A program made the translations under genes and the position numbers. A stretch of DNA of 64,000 nt, from assembly GCF_030812215.1 (NCBI RefSeq), contig NZ_JAUSSG010000008.1, positions 1 through 64,000 on the forward strand, given 5' to 3'. The notes beneath the pieces are model-generated. The model was not told where the DNA came from, made no database searches, and saw nothing but the letters and a program-made list of their open reading frames with translations. Each line of letters opens with the position of its first letter. The stretch's first letter is position 1. Source of the stretch: Variovorax boronicumulans (GTDB taxonomy: Bacteria > Pseudomonadota > Gammaproteobacteria > Burkholderiales > Burkholderiaceae_C). This document shows, one piece after another, positions 34,439-43,429 of this stretch.

Positions 34439-36001
34439 ATGCTGACACTCACATCCCCCCAACTGGCCGCGCTCTGGCTCAAGGAGCGCGTGCGGGGTGC
34501 GCTGCACGCCGACAGCCGTCCGGTGGGCGCGGGCGACGGCTTCATCGCCTGGCCCGGCGCCGCGACCGACGGACGCAAGCACGTGGCGGCCGCGCTGGCG
34601 CAGGGCGCCGCGGCCTGCCTGGTCGAGTACGAGGGCGTCGATGCCTTCGGCTTCGATCAAGGTGAACACAGCGACCGCATCGCGGCCTACCCGGGCCTGA
34701 AGGCCGCCACCGGCCCGATCGCCTCGGCCTTTCACGATAACCCCTCGGCGCTGCTCGACGTGCTGGCCGTGACCGGCACCAACGGCAAGACCTCCACCGC
34801 GTGGTGGCTGGCCGAATCGCTCTCCACGCTGCGCGCGGCCGGCGGCGTTCGCGCGATGCGGCCCGATGGCACCATGGAGCGCGACGCACCGTCGCCTTGT
34901 GCCGTGATGGGCACGCTGGGCATCGGCGTGCCGCCCGATCTCACCTACACCGGCCTCACCACGCCCGACCCCGTGATGATGCAGGGCGAGTTGCGCGCGC
35001 TGGTCGAGCGCGGCTTCGGCGCCTGCGCCATCGAGGCCTCGTCGATCGGCATCGCCGAACGCCGGCTCGATGGCGCGCAGATCGCGGTCGCGGTGTTCAC
35101 CAATTTCACGCAGGACCACCTCGACTACCACGGCAGCATGGATGCCTACTGGGAAGCCAAGGCAGAGCTCTTCCGCTGGCCGGGCCTGCGCGCCGCGGTG
35201 ATCAACATCGACGACATGCACGGCGCGAGCCTGTGCGCCAACCTCGTGGACGCCGGCATCGGCGCGCTCGATGTCTGGACGGTGTCGGCCGGCGGCAAGC
35301 CGGCGCGCCTCGTGGCGCGCGACATCGGCTACGACGCGCAGGGCCTGCAGTTCTCGGTGGCCGAGCACGGCACTGCATCGGTCGAGCGGCTCTCCACCGG
35401 CCTCATCGGCCAGTACAACGTGGCCAACCTGCTCGGCGTGCTCGGCACGCTGCGCGCACTGGGCCTTACGTTGTCGCAGGCCGTTGCTGCCTGCGCCAAC
35501 CTCACGAGCGTGCCCGGCCGCATGGAGCGGGTGAGCGTTGCGGCCGATGCGCCGCTCGCCGTGGTCGACTACGCCCACACGCCCGACGCGCTCGACAAGG
35601 CGCTCGCCGGCCTGCGCCCGCTGGCGCAGCAGCGCGGCGGCGCGCTCTGGTGCCTGTTCGGCTGCGGCGGCGACCGCGATCCGATCAAGCGTCCGATGAT
35701 GGCCGCCGTCGCAGAGCGCCAGGCCGACCACGTCATCGTGACCAGCGACAACCCGCGCAGCGAAAAGCCCGACGCGATCATCAGCCAGGTGCTGCGCGGC
35801 TTCTCGCGCTCCGACGCTGCCCAGGTGCAGCCCGACCGCGCGGCAGCCATCGCTGACGCGATCGCGCAGGCCGCGCCGCAGGACGTGGTGCTGATCGCCG
35901 GCAAGGGCCACGAGGCCTGGCAGGAGATCGCAGGCCAGCGCATTCCGTTCTCCGACAAGACCCATGCGCTGGATGCGCTGAACCAGCGAGGTGTGGCATG
36001 A
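34439..36001 (+). CDS. murE: UDP-MurNAc-tripeptide synthetase MurE
   Basis: MurE adds the third residue to UDP-MurNAc-L-Ala-D-Glu. The 520-residue ligase has the P-loop T-G-T-N-G-K-T-S-T and the D-N-P-R motif (TSDNPRSEKP) that selects meso-diaminopimelate, consistent with dapF in this window. The start at 34439 is 2 nt after the ftsI stop. Its own stop opens an ATGA mini-frame leading to murF. Confidence 0.96.
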   Translation: MLTLTSPQLAALWLKERVRGALHADSRPVGAGDGFIAWPGAATDGRKHVAAALAQGAAACLVEYEGVDAFGFDQGEHSDRIAAYPGLKAATGPIASAFHDNPSALLDVLAVTGTNGKTSTAWWLAESLSTLRAAGGVRAMRPDGTMERDAPSPCAVMGTLGIGVPPDLTYTGLTTPDPVMMQGELRALVERGFGACAIEASSIGIAERRLDGAQIAVAVFTNFTQDHLDYHGSMDAYWEAKAELFRWPGLRAAVINIDDMHGASLCANLVDAGIGALDVWTVSAGGKPARLVARDIGYDAQGLQFSVAEHGTASVERLSTGLIGQYNVANLLGVLGTLRALGLTLSQAVAACANLTSVPGRMERVSVAADAPLAVVDYAHTPDALDKALAGLRPLAQQRGGALWCLFGCGGDRDPIKRPMMAAVAERQADHVIVTSDNPRSEKPDAIISQVLRGFSRSDAAQVQPDRAAAIADAIAQAAPQDVVLIAGKGHEAWQEIAGQRIPFSDKTHALDALNQRGVA

Positions 36002-36060
36002 GTCGCCGGGCCGTTCCCAAGACGAATACCGCAGCGCGAAGCGCGGAGGTCTCCGAATGA
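35998..36060 (+). CDS. 20-codon bridging mini-ORF between murE and murF
   Basis: The ATG overlaps the murE stop (ATGA) and the TGA overlaps the murF ATG (ATGA). It encodes MSRRAVPKTNTAARSAEVSE. The first 18 codons are nearly identical to a second mini-ORF in the RNase-TonB junction at 56006-56122. The GGAGGT within its end is the murF ribosome site. Two copies framed the same way argue that translation through the element matters; whether the peptide has a role is unknown. Confidence 0.5.
   Translation: MSRRAVPKTNTAARSAEVSE
35999..36050 (+). repeat. junction repeat family B, copy 1
   Basis: These 52 nt match 56070-56121 (read on the minus strand) at 47 of 52 positions. The element starts at the upstream gene's stop codon and ends with GCGGAGGT, the downstream ribosome site. 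Confidence 0.85.
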
Positions 36061-37496
36061 GCGACATGACGCCACTCGACCTGACGCTCGCCCAGGCGCA
36101 GCAATGGATTCCCGGCTCGCGCCTCGTAGGCGACCCGGCGACGGTCATCGGGCGCGTGCACACCGACACCCGCACGCTGGCGCAGGGCGACCTCTTCGTC
36201 GCGCTCAAGGGCGAGCGCTTCGATGCCAACGATTTCCTGGCCCAGGCCAAGGAGCACGGCGCCGTCGCCGCCATCGCCCACCACGGCCTCGAAGCCGCGG
36301 GCCTTGCCGGCCTCGAAGTGCCCGACTCGCTGGCGGCGCTCGGTGCGCTCGGCGCGGGCTGGCGTGCGCAGTTCGAGCTGCCGCTGATCGCAGTCACCGG
36401 CAGCAACGGCAAGACGACGGTCACGCAGATGATCGCGGCGATCCTCGTCGCCTTCCGCGCCGACCGCGCGCTGGCCACGGCCGGTAACTTCAACAACGAG
36501 ATCGGCGTGCCGCTCACGCTGCTGCGCCTGCGGGCGCGCCACCAGCACGCGGTGCTCGAACTGGGCATGAACCACCCGGGCGAGATCGCGCGGCTGGCCG
36601 CCATTTCGCGTCCGACCATCGCGCTGGTCAACAACGCCCAGCGCGAGCACCAGGAATTCATGGCCACCGTCGAGGCGGTCGCCATCGAGAACGCCGCCGT
36701 GTTCGCGGTGCTGCCCGACGACGGCACGGCCGTCTTCCCGTACGGCGACACCTTCACCTCGCTCTGGACCGACATGGCGCACGACGGCGGCTCGCGCCGC
36801 TGCATGACTTTCGGCGAAGACGAAGGCGCGGACATCTCGCTCGAGCGCGCCGAATGGAAGCAGGGCGCCTGGGCCGTGCGCATCCGCACGCCGCTGGGCG
36901 CCTTCGATGCGCAACTGCACATCGCCGGCCGCCACAACGTGGGCAACGCGCTGGCCGCCACCGCTTGCGCGCTCGCCGCGGGCGTGCCGATCGAGCGCAT
37001 TGCCGAGGGCCTGTCGGCGTTCGAGCCGGTCAAGGGCCGCTCCAAGGCCAGCGAGGTCGTGCTGTCCAACAAGCACACGCTCACGCTGGTCGACGACAGC
37101 TACAACGCCAACCCCGATTCGGTGATCGCCGCCATCGACGTGCTCGCGGACCTGCCCGGTCCGCGCCTTTTGGTGCTCGGCGACATGGGCGAGGTGGGCG
37201 ACCGCGCGCCCGAGTTCCACGCCGAGGTCGGCGCCTGGGCGAAGCAGCGCGGCATCGAGGCCGTGTACACGCTCGGCACCGAGACCGCGCACACCGTCGC
37301 GGCCTTCGAAGACGCGGACAACGGCCGTCATTTTCCTGATTACGAAGCGCTGCATGCCGCCGTGCTCGCCCGCCTGCCGCTGGTCGGCAGCGTGCTCGTC
37401 AAGGGCTCGCGCTTCATGAAGATGGAACGCGTGGTGCAGGCCATCGGCGATCTCGCCCAGTCACATCCCAAAACAACAAAAGGAGGCCGGTCATGA
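36057..37496 (+). CDS. murF: UDP-MurNAc-pentapeptide synthetase MurF
   Basis: MurF adds D-Ala-D-Ala to UDP-MurNAc-tripeptide. The 479-residue ligase has P-loop T-G-S-N-G-K-T-T-V, N-N-E-I-G-V-P-L-T-L, ELGMNHPGEI and DDSYNANPDS. The start at 36057 has GGAGGT 6 nt upstream and overlaps the mini-ORF stop; the longer open frame beginning at 35991 was rejected because it reads through the repeat. Confidence 0.96.
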   Translation: MSDMTPLDLTLAQAQQWIPGSRLVGDPATVIGRVHTDTRTLAQGDLFVALKGERFDANDFLAQAKEHGAVAAIAHHGLEAAGLAGLEVPDSLAALGALGAGWRAQFELPLIAVTGSNGKTTVTQMIAAILVAFRADRALATAGNFNNEIGVPLTLLRLRARHQHAVLELGMNHPGEIARLAAISRPTIALVNNAQREHQEFMATVEAVAIENAAVFAVLPDDGTAVFPYGDTFTSLWTDMAHDGGSRRCMTFGEDEGADISLERAEWKQGAWAVRIRTPLGAFDAQLHIAGRHNVGNALAATACALAAGVPIERIAEGLSAFEPVKGRSKASEVVLSNKHTLTLVDDSYNANPDSVIAAIDVLADLPGPRLLVLGDMGEVGDRAPEFHAEVGAWAKQRGIEAVYTLGTETAHTVAAFEDADNGRHFPDYEALHAAVLARLPLVGSVLVKGSRFMKMERVVQAIGDLAQSHPKTTKGGRS

Positions 37497-37518
37497 CGCA
37501 TGAGCCGCGCGACACATC

Positions 37519-38697
37519 ATGCTGCTGAGCCTGGCCCAATGGCTGCAAACGCTCTCGCCCGAGTTCGGGTTCTTGCGCGTTTTCCAGTACCTCACCTTCC
37601 GCGCGCTGATGGCCGCGGTGACCGCGCTGGTGGTCGGCCTGGTGGCCGGCCCGTACGTGATCCGCCGCCTCGCCGCACTCAAGATTGGCCAGCCGGTGCG
37701 CGGCTACGGCATGGAAACGCACCTGACCAAGAGCGGTACGCCCACCATGGGCGGCGTGCTGGTGCTGTTCGCCATCGCCTTCGCGACGCTCCTGTGGTTC
37801 GACATTTCGAACCGCTTCGTGTGGATCGTGCTGTGGGTGACGATGGGCTTCGGCGCCATCGGCTGGGTCGACGACTGGCGCAAGGTGGTCCGCAAGGACC
37901 CGGAAGGCATGCGCTCGCGCGAGAAGTATTTCTGGCAGTCGGTGGTCGGCCTGCTCGCGGGCTTCTACCTGCTCTTCAGCATTTCCGAAAGCTCCAACTG
38001 GCGCGTGCTGCAGTTGTTCTTCGCGTGGGTGCAGTCGGGGTTCGATCTCGACTTTCCGCCCAAGATCAACTTGCTGGTTCCGTTCTTCAAGGAAGTGAGC
38101 TATCCGCTGGGCGGCATCGGCTTCGTGATCCTCACGTACCTGGTGATCGTCGGCGCGAGCAATGCGGTGAACCTCACCGACGGCCTGGACGGCCTCGCGA
38201 TCATGCCGGTGGTGATGGTGGGCTCGGCGCTGGGCGTGTTCGCCTACGTCACGGGCAGCGCGGTGTATTCCAAGTACCTGCTGTTCCCCAACATCCCGGG
38301 CTCGGGCGAGCTCTTGGTGTTCTGCTCGGCCATGGCCGGTGCGGGCCTCGCGTTCCTCTGGTTCAACACGCACCCGGCACAAGTGTTCATGGGCGACGTG
38401 GGCGCACTCGCGCTCGGCGGCGCGCTGGGCACCATCGCAGTCATCGTGCGCCAGGAGATCGTGTTCTTCATCATGGGCGGCATCTTCGTGGTCGAGGCGA
38501 TCTCGGTGATGGCGCAGGTCATGTACTTCAAGTACACGAAGAAGCGCTACGGCGAAGGCCGGCGCGTGCTCAAGATGGCGCCGCTGCACCACCACTTCGA
38601 GAAGAGCGGCTGGCGCGAGACGCAGGTCGTGGTGCGCTTCTGGATCATCACGATGCTGTTGTGCCTCGTGGGTCTTTCGACGTTGAAGCTGCGGTGA
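37519..38697 (+). CDS. mraY: phospho-MurNAc-pentapeptide transferase MraY
   Basis: MraY transfers phospho-MurNAc-pentapeptide to undecaprenyl phosphate, making lipid I. The 392-residue membrane enzyme has about ten helices and the catalytic motifs W-V-D-D-W-R-K, N-L-T-D-G-L-D-G-L, FMGDVGALALGG and LHHHFEKSGWRE. It starts 22 nt after murF. Confidence 0.97.
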   Translation: MLLSLAQWLQTLSPEFGFLRVFQYLTFRALMAAVTALVVGLVAGPYVIRRLAALKIGQPVRGYGMETHLTKSGTPTMGGVLVLFAIAFATLLWFDISNRFVWIVLWVTMGFGAIGWVDDWRKVVRKDPEGMRSREKYFWQSVVGLLAGFYLLFSISESSNWRVLQLFFAWVQSGFDLDFPPKINLLVPFFKEVSYPLGGIGFVILTYLVIVGASNAVNLTDGLDGLAIMPVVMVGSALGVFAYVTGSAVYSKYLLFPNIPGSGELLVFCSAMAGAGLAFLWFNTHPAQVFMGDVGALALGGALGTIAVIVRQEIVFFIMGGIFVVEAISVMAQVMYFKYTKKRYGEGRRVLKMAPLHHHFEKSGWRETQVVVRFWIITMLLCLVGLSTLKLR

Positions 38698-38707
38698 GAA
38701 AGAACCG

Positions 38708-40915
38708 ATGCGCCATCTGAAAGACCTCCCCGTCCTCATCCTCGGCCTCGGTGCGTCCGGGCTGGCGATGGCGCGCTGGTGCGCGCGCCACGGTGCGGTC
38801 GTGACCGTGGCGGACACGCGCGAGGCGCCCGCCGCGCTCGCGACGCTGCAGGCGGAGTTGCCCGAGGTGACCTTCATCGGCGGGCCGTTCTCGGCCGCGC
38901 TGATCGAGGGCACGCCGATCCGTGCGGTGTACCGCTCGCCCGGGCTGTCGCCCGAGACCATCGCACCGGTCGTCGATGCGGCACGGGCCGTGGGCCTCAC
39001 GGTCGGTGGCGAACTGGACCTTTTCGCGCGCGCGTTGCTGGACCTGCGGACGGTCGAAGTGCCGGAGACGGAGGTTGCCCAGGCCGAGCCGGAAGCCGTG
39101 GCCGAACCGGTTGCCGAAGTGCCCGCGGAGCCCGTGGTGCCTGAAGCGGCGCAAGCCGAACTGACGCTGACCGTCGAGTCGGCAGAAGCCGCGCCCGCCG
39201 AAGTGCCGGCCGCACCGGAAGCGGAAGACGTGCCTGCAGCAGCCGAACCGGTCGCGGCCGAAGCGGCCGCGCCTGTTGAGGCAACCGAAGTACCCGAAGC
39301 CGCCGAGACGGCGGAAGTGCCTCCGCAAACTGGCGAGCCCGTTGCTGCCACCGAAAGCACGGAAGCACCCGAGGCAGCACCCGAACCCGCAACCCCCGCG
39401 ACCTCCGCGATGGCCGAGGCCATGCCGCGCGATCCCTCGCTGAGCGTGCCGGTCACGCCGCCTGCGGACGATGCCGCGCCGGTCGCAGAGACCACCGAGG
39501 CTGCATCCGATCCGACGGCGCCAGCGCCGCCAGCCGCACCGGCCACCGGCTCCAGGCTCCCCGCCACCGGCAAGCCCTACGTCCCCACGGCCGCCAGGGA
39601 AGCGGCCGAGTTCGTTGCCAAGATCGCCGAACTCTCCGCCACCAACCCGGCCTCCGCCGCGGTGGAAGAAGAGCCGACGGCCCAACTGCCGCTGGTGCCG
39701 ATCGAGGAACCTCCGGCGCCCAAGGGCTACACCCCCGCGGTGCTCGCGGTTACCGGCACCAACGGCAAGACCACCGTCACCGCGCTCACCGGCCAACTGG
39801 TCGAGCGCGCGGGCAAGTCCGTGGCCGTGGCCGGCAACATCGGCCCGACGCTGCTCGACACCCTGGCCGCGCACATCGATGCCGAGACGCTGCCCGACGT
39901 GTGGGTGCTCGAACTCTCCAGCTTCCAGCTCGACGGCGTGCAGGGCTTCGAGCCGACCGCCGCCACCGTGCTCAATCTCACGCAGGACCACCTGGACTGG
40001 CATGGCGACATGCCCGCCTACGCGGCGGCCAAGGCGCGCATCTTCGGCGCGAAGGGCCTCATGATCCTCAACCGCGACGATGCCGGCGTGATGGCCATGC
40101 TGCCGCCGCCCGTGAAGGTGAAGCTGCAGCGTCCGCAGATCCGCACGCACGTCACCTTCGGCAGCGCGATGCCGCTGCGCCCGGGCGACTACGGCATCGA
40201 GCGCATCAACGGCATCGCCTGGCTGGTGCGCGCGCTGGAAGCCGACGAAACGCAGAAGCGCAAGCGCGGCGCGGTGGTCGAAGAAGAAATCTTCTTCCAG
40301 CGCCTCATGCCCGCCGACGCGCTGCGCATCCGCGGCCGCCACAACGCCATGAACGCGCTGGCCGCGCTCGCGCTCGCCACCGCCGCCGACTGCCCGCTCG
40401 GCCCGATGCTCTACGGCCTGCGCGAATACCGCGGCGAGCCGCACCGAGTGGAGCCGATCGCGCTGATCGACGACGTGGAGTACTTCGACGACAGCAAGGG
40501 CACCAACGTCGGCGCGACGGTCGCGGCGCTGAACGGCCTGGGCGAAGACCGCCGCGTGGTCGTCATCCTCGGCGGCGAGGGCAAGGGACAGGACTTCGAG
40601 CCGCTCGCCGCGCCCGTGGCCCAGCATGCGCGCGCCGTCGTGCTGATCGGCCGCGACGCGCCGCTGATCGAGGCCGCGCTGGCGAACACCGGCGTCTCGC
40701 TGATGCATGCCGCCTCGATGGACGAGGCCGTGAAGCTTGCCGCCGCGCGCGCCAATCCCGGCGATGCCGTGCTGCTGTCACCGGCCTGTGCGAGCTTCGA
40801 CATGTTCAACGACTACGAACATCGTGCGGAAGTGTTCCGCGAGGTCGTCCAGGCGCTCGCAGACAACCCGCGCGGCATGTCGACCGACGGTTCGTCCCCG
40901 GAGGAAACGCTGTGA
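38708..40915 (+). CDS. murD: UDP-MurNAc-L-Ala:D-Glu ligase MurD with a large disordered insertion
   Basis: MurD adds D-Glu to UDP-MurNAc-L-Ala. At 735 residues it is far longer than E. coli MurD (438). Domain 1 (about 1-113: LILGLGASGLAMARWC, YRSPGLSP) is separated from the P-loop domain (TGTNGKTTVTAL, about 349-360) by some 225 residues of Ala/Glu/Pro/Val-rich sequence (about 115-339) where E. coli has only a few residues. The catalytic body is intact: LELSSFQLDG, QDHLDWHG, G-R-H-N, DDSKGTN, SPACASFDMF. A smaller charged loop (EADETQKRKRGAVVEEE) is also extra. It overlaps ftsW by GTGA. Confidence 0.95.
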   Translation: MRHLKDLPVLILGLGASGLAMARWCARHGAVVTVADTREAPAALATLQAELPEVTFIGGPFSAALIEGTPIRAVYRSPGLSPETIAPVVDAARAVGLTVGGELDLFARALLDLRTVEVPETEVAQAEPEAVAEPVAEVPAEPVVPEAAQAELTLTVESAEAAPAEVPAAPEAEDVPAAAEPVAAEAAAPVEATEVPEAAETAEVPPQTGEPVAATESTEAPEAAPEPATPATSAMAEAMPRDPSLSVPVTPPADDAAPVAETTEAASDPTAPAPPAAPATGSRLPATGKPYVPTAAREAAEFVAKIAELSATNPASAAVEEEPTAQLPLVPIEEPPAPKGYTPAVLAVTGTNGKTTVTALTGQLVERAGKSVAVAGNIGPTLLDTLAAHIDAETLPDVWVLELSSFQLDGVQGFEPTAATVLNLTQDHLDWHGDMPAYAAAKARIFGAKGLMILNRDDAGVMAMLPPPVKVKLQRPQIRTHVTFGSAMPLRPGDYGIERINGIAWLVRALEADETQKRKRGAVVEEEIFFQRLMPADALRIRGRHNAMNALAALALATAADCPLGPMLYGLREYRGEPHRVEPIALIDDVEYFDDSKGTNVGATVAALNGLGEDRRVVVILGGEGKGQDFEPLAAPVAQHARAVVLIGRDAPLIEAALANTGVSLMHAASMDEAVKLAAARANPGDAVLLSPACASFDMFNDYEHRAEVFREVVQALADNPRGMSTDGSSPEETL

Positions 40916-42210
40916 ACTCCGCTGCTGCCGGCGCCACGCCGAACACCCGCACCAGCCGCTTCGGTGGCTGGTTCAGGCGCGCCCGCAGCGGCATCGATTC
41001 GCTGCCCGTGCACCTGCCGGTGCGGCTGGGCGGCGCCGGCATCGCGCAGACCAAGGCGACGCCGATGCGCGTGCTGGGCTTCGACCAGGCGCTGGTGTGG
41101 GTCACCGTGGCGCTCCTGACCTGGGGCCTGGTGATGGTGTATTCGGCTTCCATCGCGCTGCCCGACAACCCGCGCTTCGCGCGTGCCGGCTACGGCGCCT
41201 CGTTCTTCCTGACGCGGCACGCCGCCTCGGTGGCTTTCGCGTTCATCGCGGCGCTGCTGGCCTTCCAGATCCCGATGAAGACCTGGGAGCGCGCCGCGCC
41301 CTGGCTCTTCGTGGCCTCGCTGCTGCTCCTGGTGGCGGTGCTCATTCCGCACATCGGCATCAACGTGAACGGCGCGCGCCGCTGGCTGCCGATGGGTTTC
41401 ATGCGCTTCCAGCCCTCGGAGCTCGCCAAGCTCGCGATGGTGCTCTACGCCGCCAGCTACATGGTGCGCAAGATGGAGATCAAGGAGCGCTTCTTCCGCG
41501 CCGTGCTGCCGATGGGCATCGCGGTGGTGGTGGTCGGCATGCTGGTGATGGCCGAGCCGGACATGGGCGCGTTCATGGTGATCGCGGTGATCGCCATGGG
41601 CATCCTCTTCCTGGGCGGCGTGAACGCGCGCATGTTCTTCGTGATCGCCGCGCTGGTGGTGGTGGCCTTCGGCACCATCGTGGCGAGCAGCCCGTGGCGC
41701 CGCGAGCGGATCTTTGCGTACCTCGATCCGTGGAGCGAGGAGCATGCGCTCGGCAAGGGCTACCAGCTGTCGCACTCGCTGATCGCCATCGGGCGCGGCG
41801 AGATCTTCGGCGTCGGCCTGGGCGGCAGCGTCGAGAAGCTGCACTGGCTGCCCGAAGCGCACACCGACTTCCTGCTCGCCGTGATCGGCGAGGAGTTCGG
41901 TCTGGTCGGCGTGCTGCTGATCATCGGTCTCTTCCTCTGGCTGACCCGCCGCGTCATGCACATCGGCCGCCAGGCCATCGCGCTGGACCGCGTGTTCTCG
42001 GGCCTCGTGGCCCAGGGCGTCGGCGTGTGGATCGGGTTCCAGGCCTTCATCAACATGGGTGTGAACCTCGGTGCGCTGCCAACCAAGGGCCTGACCTTGC
42101 CGCTGATGAGCTTCGGCGGCTCGGCGATCCTGATGAACATGATTGCGTTGGCCATTGTGCTGCGCATCGATTACGAGAATCGGGTTCTCATGCGGGGAGG
42201 CCGCGTATGA
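40912..42210 (+). CDS. ftsW: septal peptidoglycan glycosyltransferase FtsW
   Basis: FtsW is the SEDS polymerase of the septum, partner of FtsI. The 432-residue protein has a polar N-terminal extension (about 50 residues) and ten helices, with GINVNGARRWLPMG, QPSELAKLA, AEPDMGAFMV, E-A-H-T-D-F-L-L-A-V-I-G-E-E and PLMSFGGSAI. GTG at 40912 has GGAGG upstream and overlaps the murD stop (GTGA). Confidence 0.96.
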   Translation: MNSAAAGATPNTRTSRFGGWFRRARSGIDSLPVHLPVRLGGAGIAQTKATPMRVLGFDQALVWVTVALLTWGLVMVYSASIALPDNPRFARAGYGASFFLTRHAASVAFAFIAALLAFQIPMKTWERAAPWLFVASLLLLVAVLIPHIGINVNGARRWLPMGFMRFQPSELAKLAMVLYAASYMVRKMEIKERFFRAVLPMGIAVVVVGMLVMAEPDMGAFMVIAVIAMGILFLGGVNARMFFVIAALVVVAFGTIVASSPWRRERIFAYLDPWSEEHALGKGYQLSHSLIAIGRGEIFGVGLGGSVEKLHWLPEAHTDFLLAVIGEEFGLVGVLLIIGLFLWLTRRVMHIGRQAIALDRVFSGLVAQGVGVWIGFQAFINMGVNLGALPTKGLTLPLMSFGGSAILMNMIALAIVLRIDYENRVLMRGGRV

Positions 42211-43268
42211 CGCGCACCGCACTCGTCATGGCCGGCGGCACCGGCGGCCATATCTTCCCGGGGCTTGCCGTGGCCGAGGCATTGCGTGAACGCGGCTGGC
42301 GCGTGCACTGGCTGGGCGCGCCCGGCAGCATGGAAGAAAAGCTCGTGCCGCCGCGCGGCTTCGCATTCGAGCCGGTGCAGTTCGGCGGCGTGCGCGGCAA
42401 GGGTCCGCTCACGTTGTTCCTGCTGCCGCTGAAGCTGCTGCGCGCCTTCTGGCAGAGCTTTCGCGTGGTGCGCCGTGTCAAACCCGATGTGCTGGTGGGT
42501 CTGGGCGGCTACATCACTTTTCCGGGCGGAATGATGGGCGTGCTGCTCAACAAGCCGCTGGTGCTGCACGAACAGAACTCGGTCGCGGGTCTCGCCAACA
42601 AGGTGCTGGCGGGCGTGGCCGATCGCGTGTTCACCGCTTTCCCGAATGTGCTGAAGAAGGCGCAGTGGGTCGGCAATCCGCTGCGCGCGGCGTTCACTTC
42701 GCAGCCCGACCCGGCCTCGCGCTTCGAAGGACGCACCGGGCCGCTCAAGCTGCTCGTGGTGGGCGGCAGCCTGGGCGCACGTGGGCTCAACACCGTGGTG
42801 CCGCAGGCGCTGGCCCGCATCGAGCCGGCCACGCGCCCGCAGGTGCTGCACCAGAGCGGCACCAAGCAGATAGACGAACTGCGCGCCAACTACACGGCGG
42901 CGGGCGTCGAAGGCGAGCTCACGCCGTTCATCGAAGACACGGCGCAGGCCTACGCGGACGCGGACATCATCGTCGCGCGCGCCGGTGCCAGCACCGTCAC
43001 AGAAATCGCGGCCGTCGGCGCAGCAGCGCTGTTCGTGCCTTTCCCCTCGGCGGTCGACGACCACCAGACCACCAACGCGCGCTTCCTCGTGGACGCGGGC
43101 GGCGGCTGGCTGGTGCAGCAGGCCGACCTCACTCCTGAATTGCTGGCTGATTTGCTACAGAAAACCGAGCGCACCGCGCTGATCGAGAAGGCCGCCAAGG
43201 CCAAGACCATGCAGAAGACCGAAGCCGTCGAGGCCGTCGTCCGCGCCTGCGAGGAGCTTGCAAGATGA
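42207..43268 (+). CDS. murG: UDP-GlcNAc transferase MurG
   Basis: MurG adds GlcNAc to lipid I, forming lipid II at the inner membrane face. The 353-residue GT-B enzyme has M-A-G-G-T-G-G-H-I-F-P-G, G-G-Y-I-T-F-P-G, LHEQNSVAG, VGGSLGARGLN and ARAGASTVTEI. ATGA overlap with ftsW. Its stop opens the ATGA mini-ORF leading to murC. Confidence 0.96.
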   Translation: MTRTALVMAGGTGGHIFPGLAVAEALRERGWRVHWLGAPGSMEEKLVPPRGFAFEPVQFGGVRGKGPLTLFLLPLKLLRAFWQSFRVVRRVKPDVLVGLGGYITFPGGMMGVLLNKPLVLHEQNSVAGLANKVLAGVADRVFTAFPNVLKKAQWVGNPLRAAFTSQPDPASRFEGRTGPLKLLVVGGSLGARGLNTVVPQALARIEPATRPQVLHQSGTKQIDELRANYTAAGVEGELTPFIEDTAQAYADADIIVARAGASTVTEIAAVGAAALFVPFPSAVDDHQTTNARFLVDAGGGWLVQQADLTPELLADLLQKTERTALIEKAAKAKTMQKTEAVEAVVRACEELAR

Positions 43269-43429
43269 CGCACTCCCCCAGGCTTCGCGCACTTCGTGTC
43301 GCTTCGCCAACCCCCTCGCCGGGGGCGACACCAGCGGCCCGGCAAAGCCGGTTCCGCGGTGTCTCACGAACGGGCCTCGCTGCGCTCGCAATGCGATTCG
43401 CATCGCCGATGAATGGAGACCGCGTATGA
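43265..43429 (+). CDS. 54-codon bridging mini-ORF between murG and murC
   Basis: The ATG overlaps the murG stop (ATGA) and the TGA overlaps the murC ATG (ATGA), with exactly 54 sense codons across a spacer filled by repeat family A. The peptide is Arg/Ala/Pro-rich (starts MTHSPRLRALRVASP, ends MNGDRV) and does not look like a folded protein. Keeping frame over 165 nt between two ATGA joints fits translational coupling of murC to murG. Confidence 0.45.
   Translation: MTHSPRLRALRVASPTPSPGATPAARQSRFRGVSRTGLAALAMRFASPMNGDRV
43271..43366 (+). repeat. intergenic repeat family A, copy in murG-murC
   Basis: Shares CCCCCAGGCT, GCACTTCGTGTCGCTTCGCC, an ACCCCCT/GGGGG stem and CCGGCAAAGCCGGTTCCGCGG with copies at 49282 and 58209. 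Two internal stems make it REP-like. This copy is translated as part of the bridging mini-ORF. Confidence 0.85.

Noticed and set aside
37493..37528. ATGA frame at the murF stop leading into mraY
   Set aside because: Only 11 codons, no repeat content, and it ends inside mraY; the match to the bridging pattern is likely chance.
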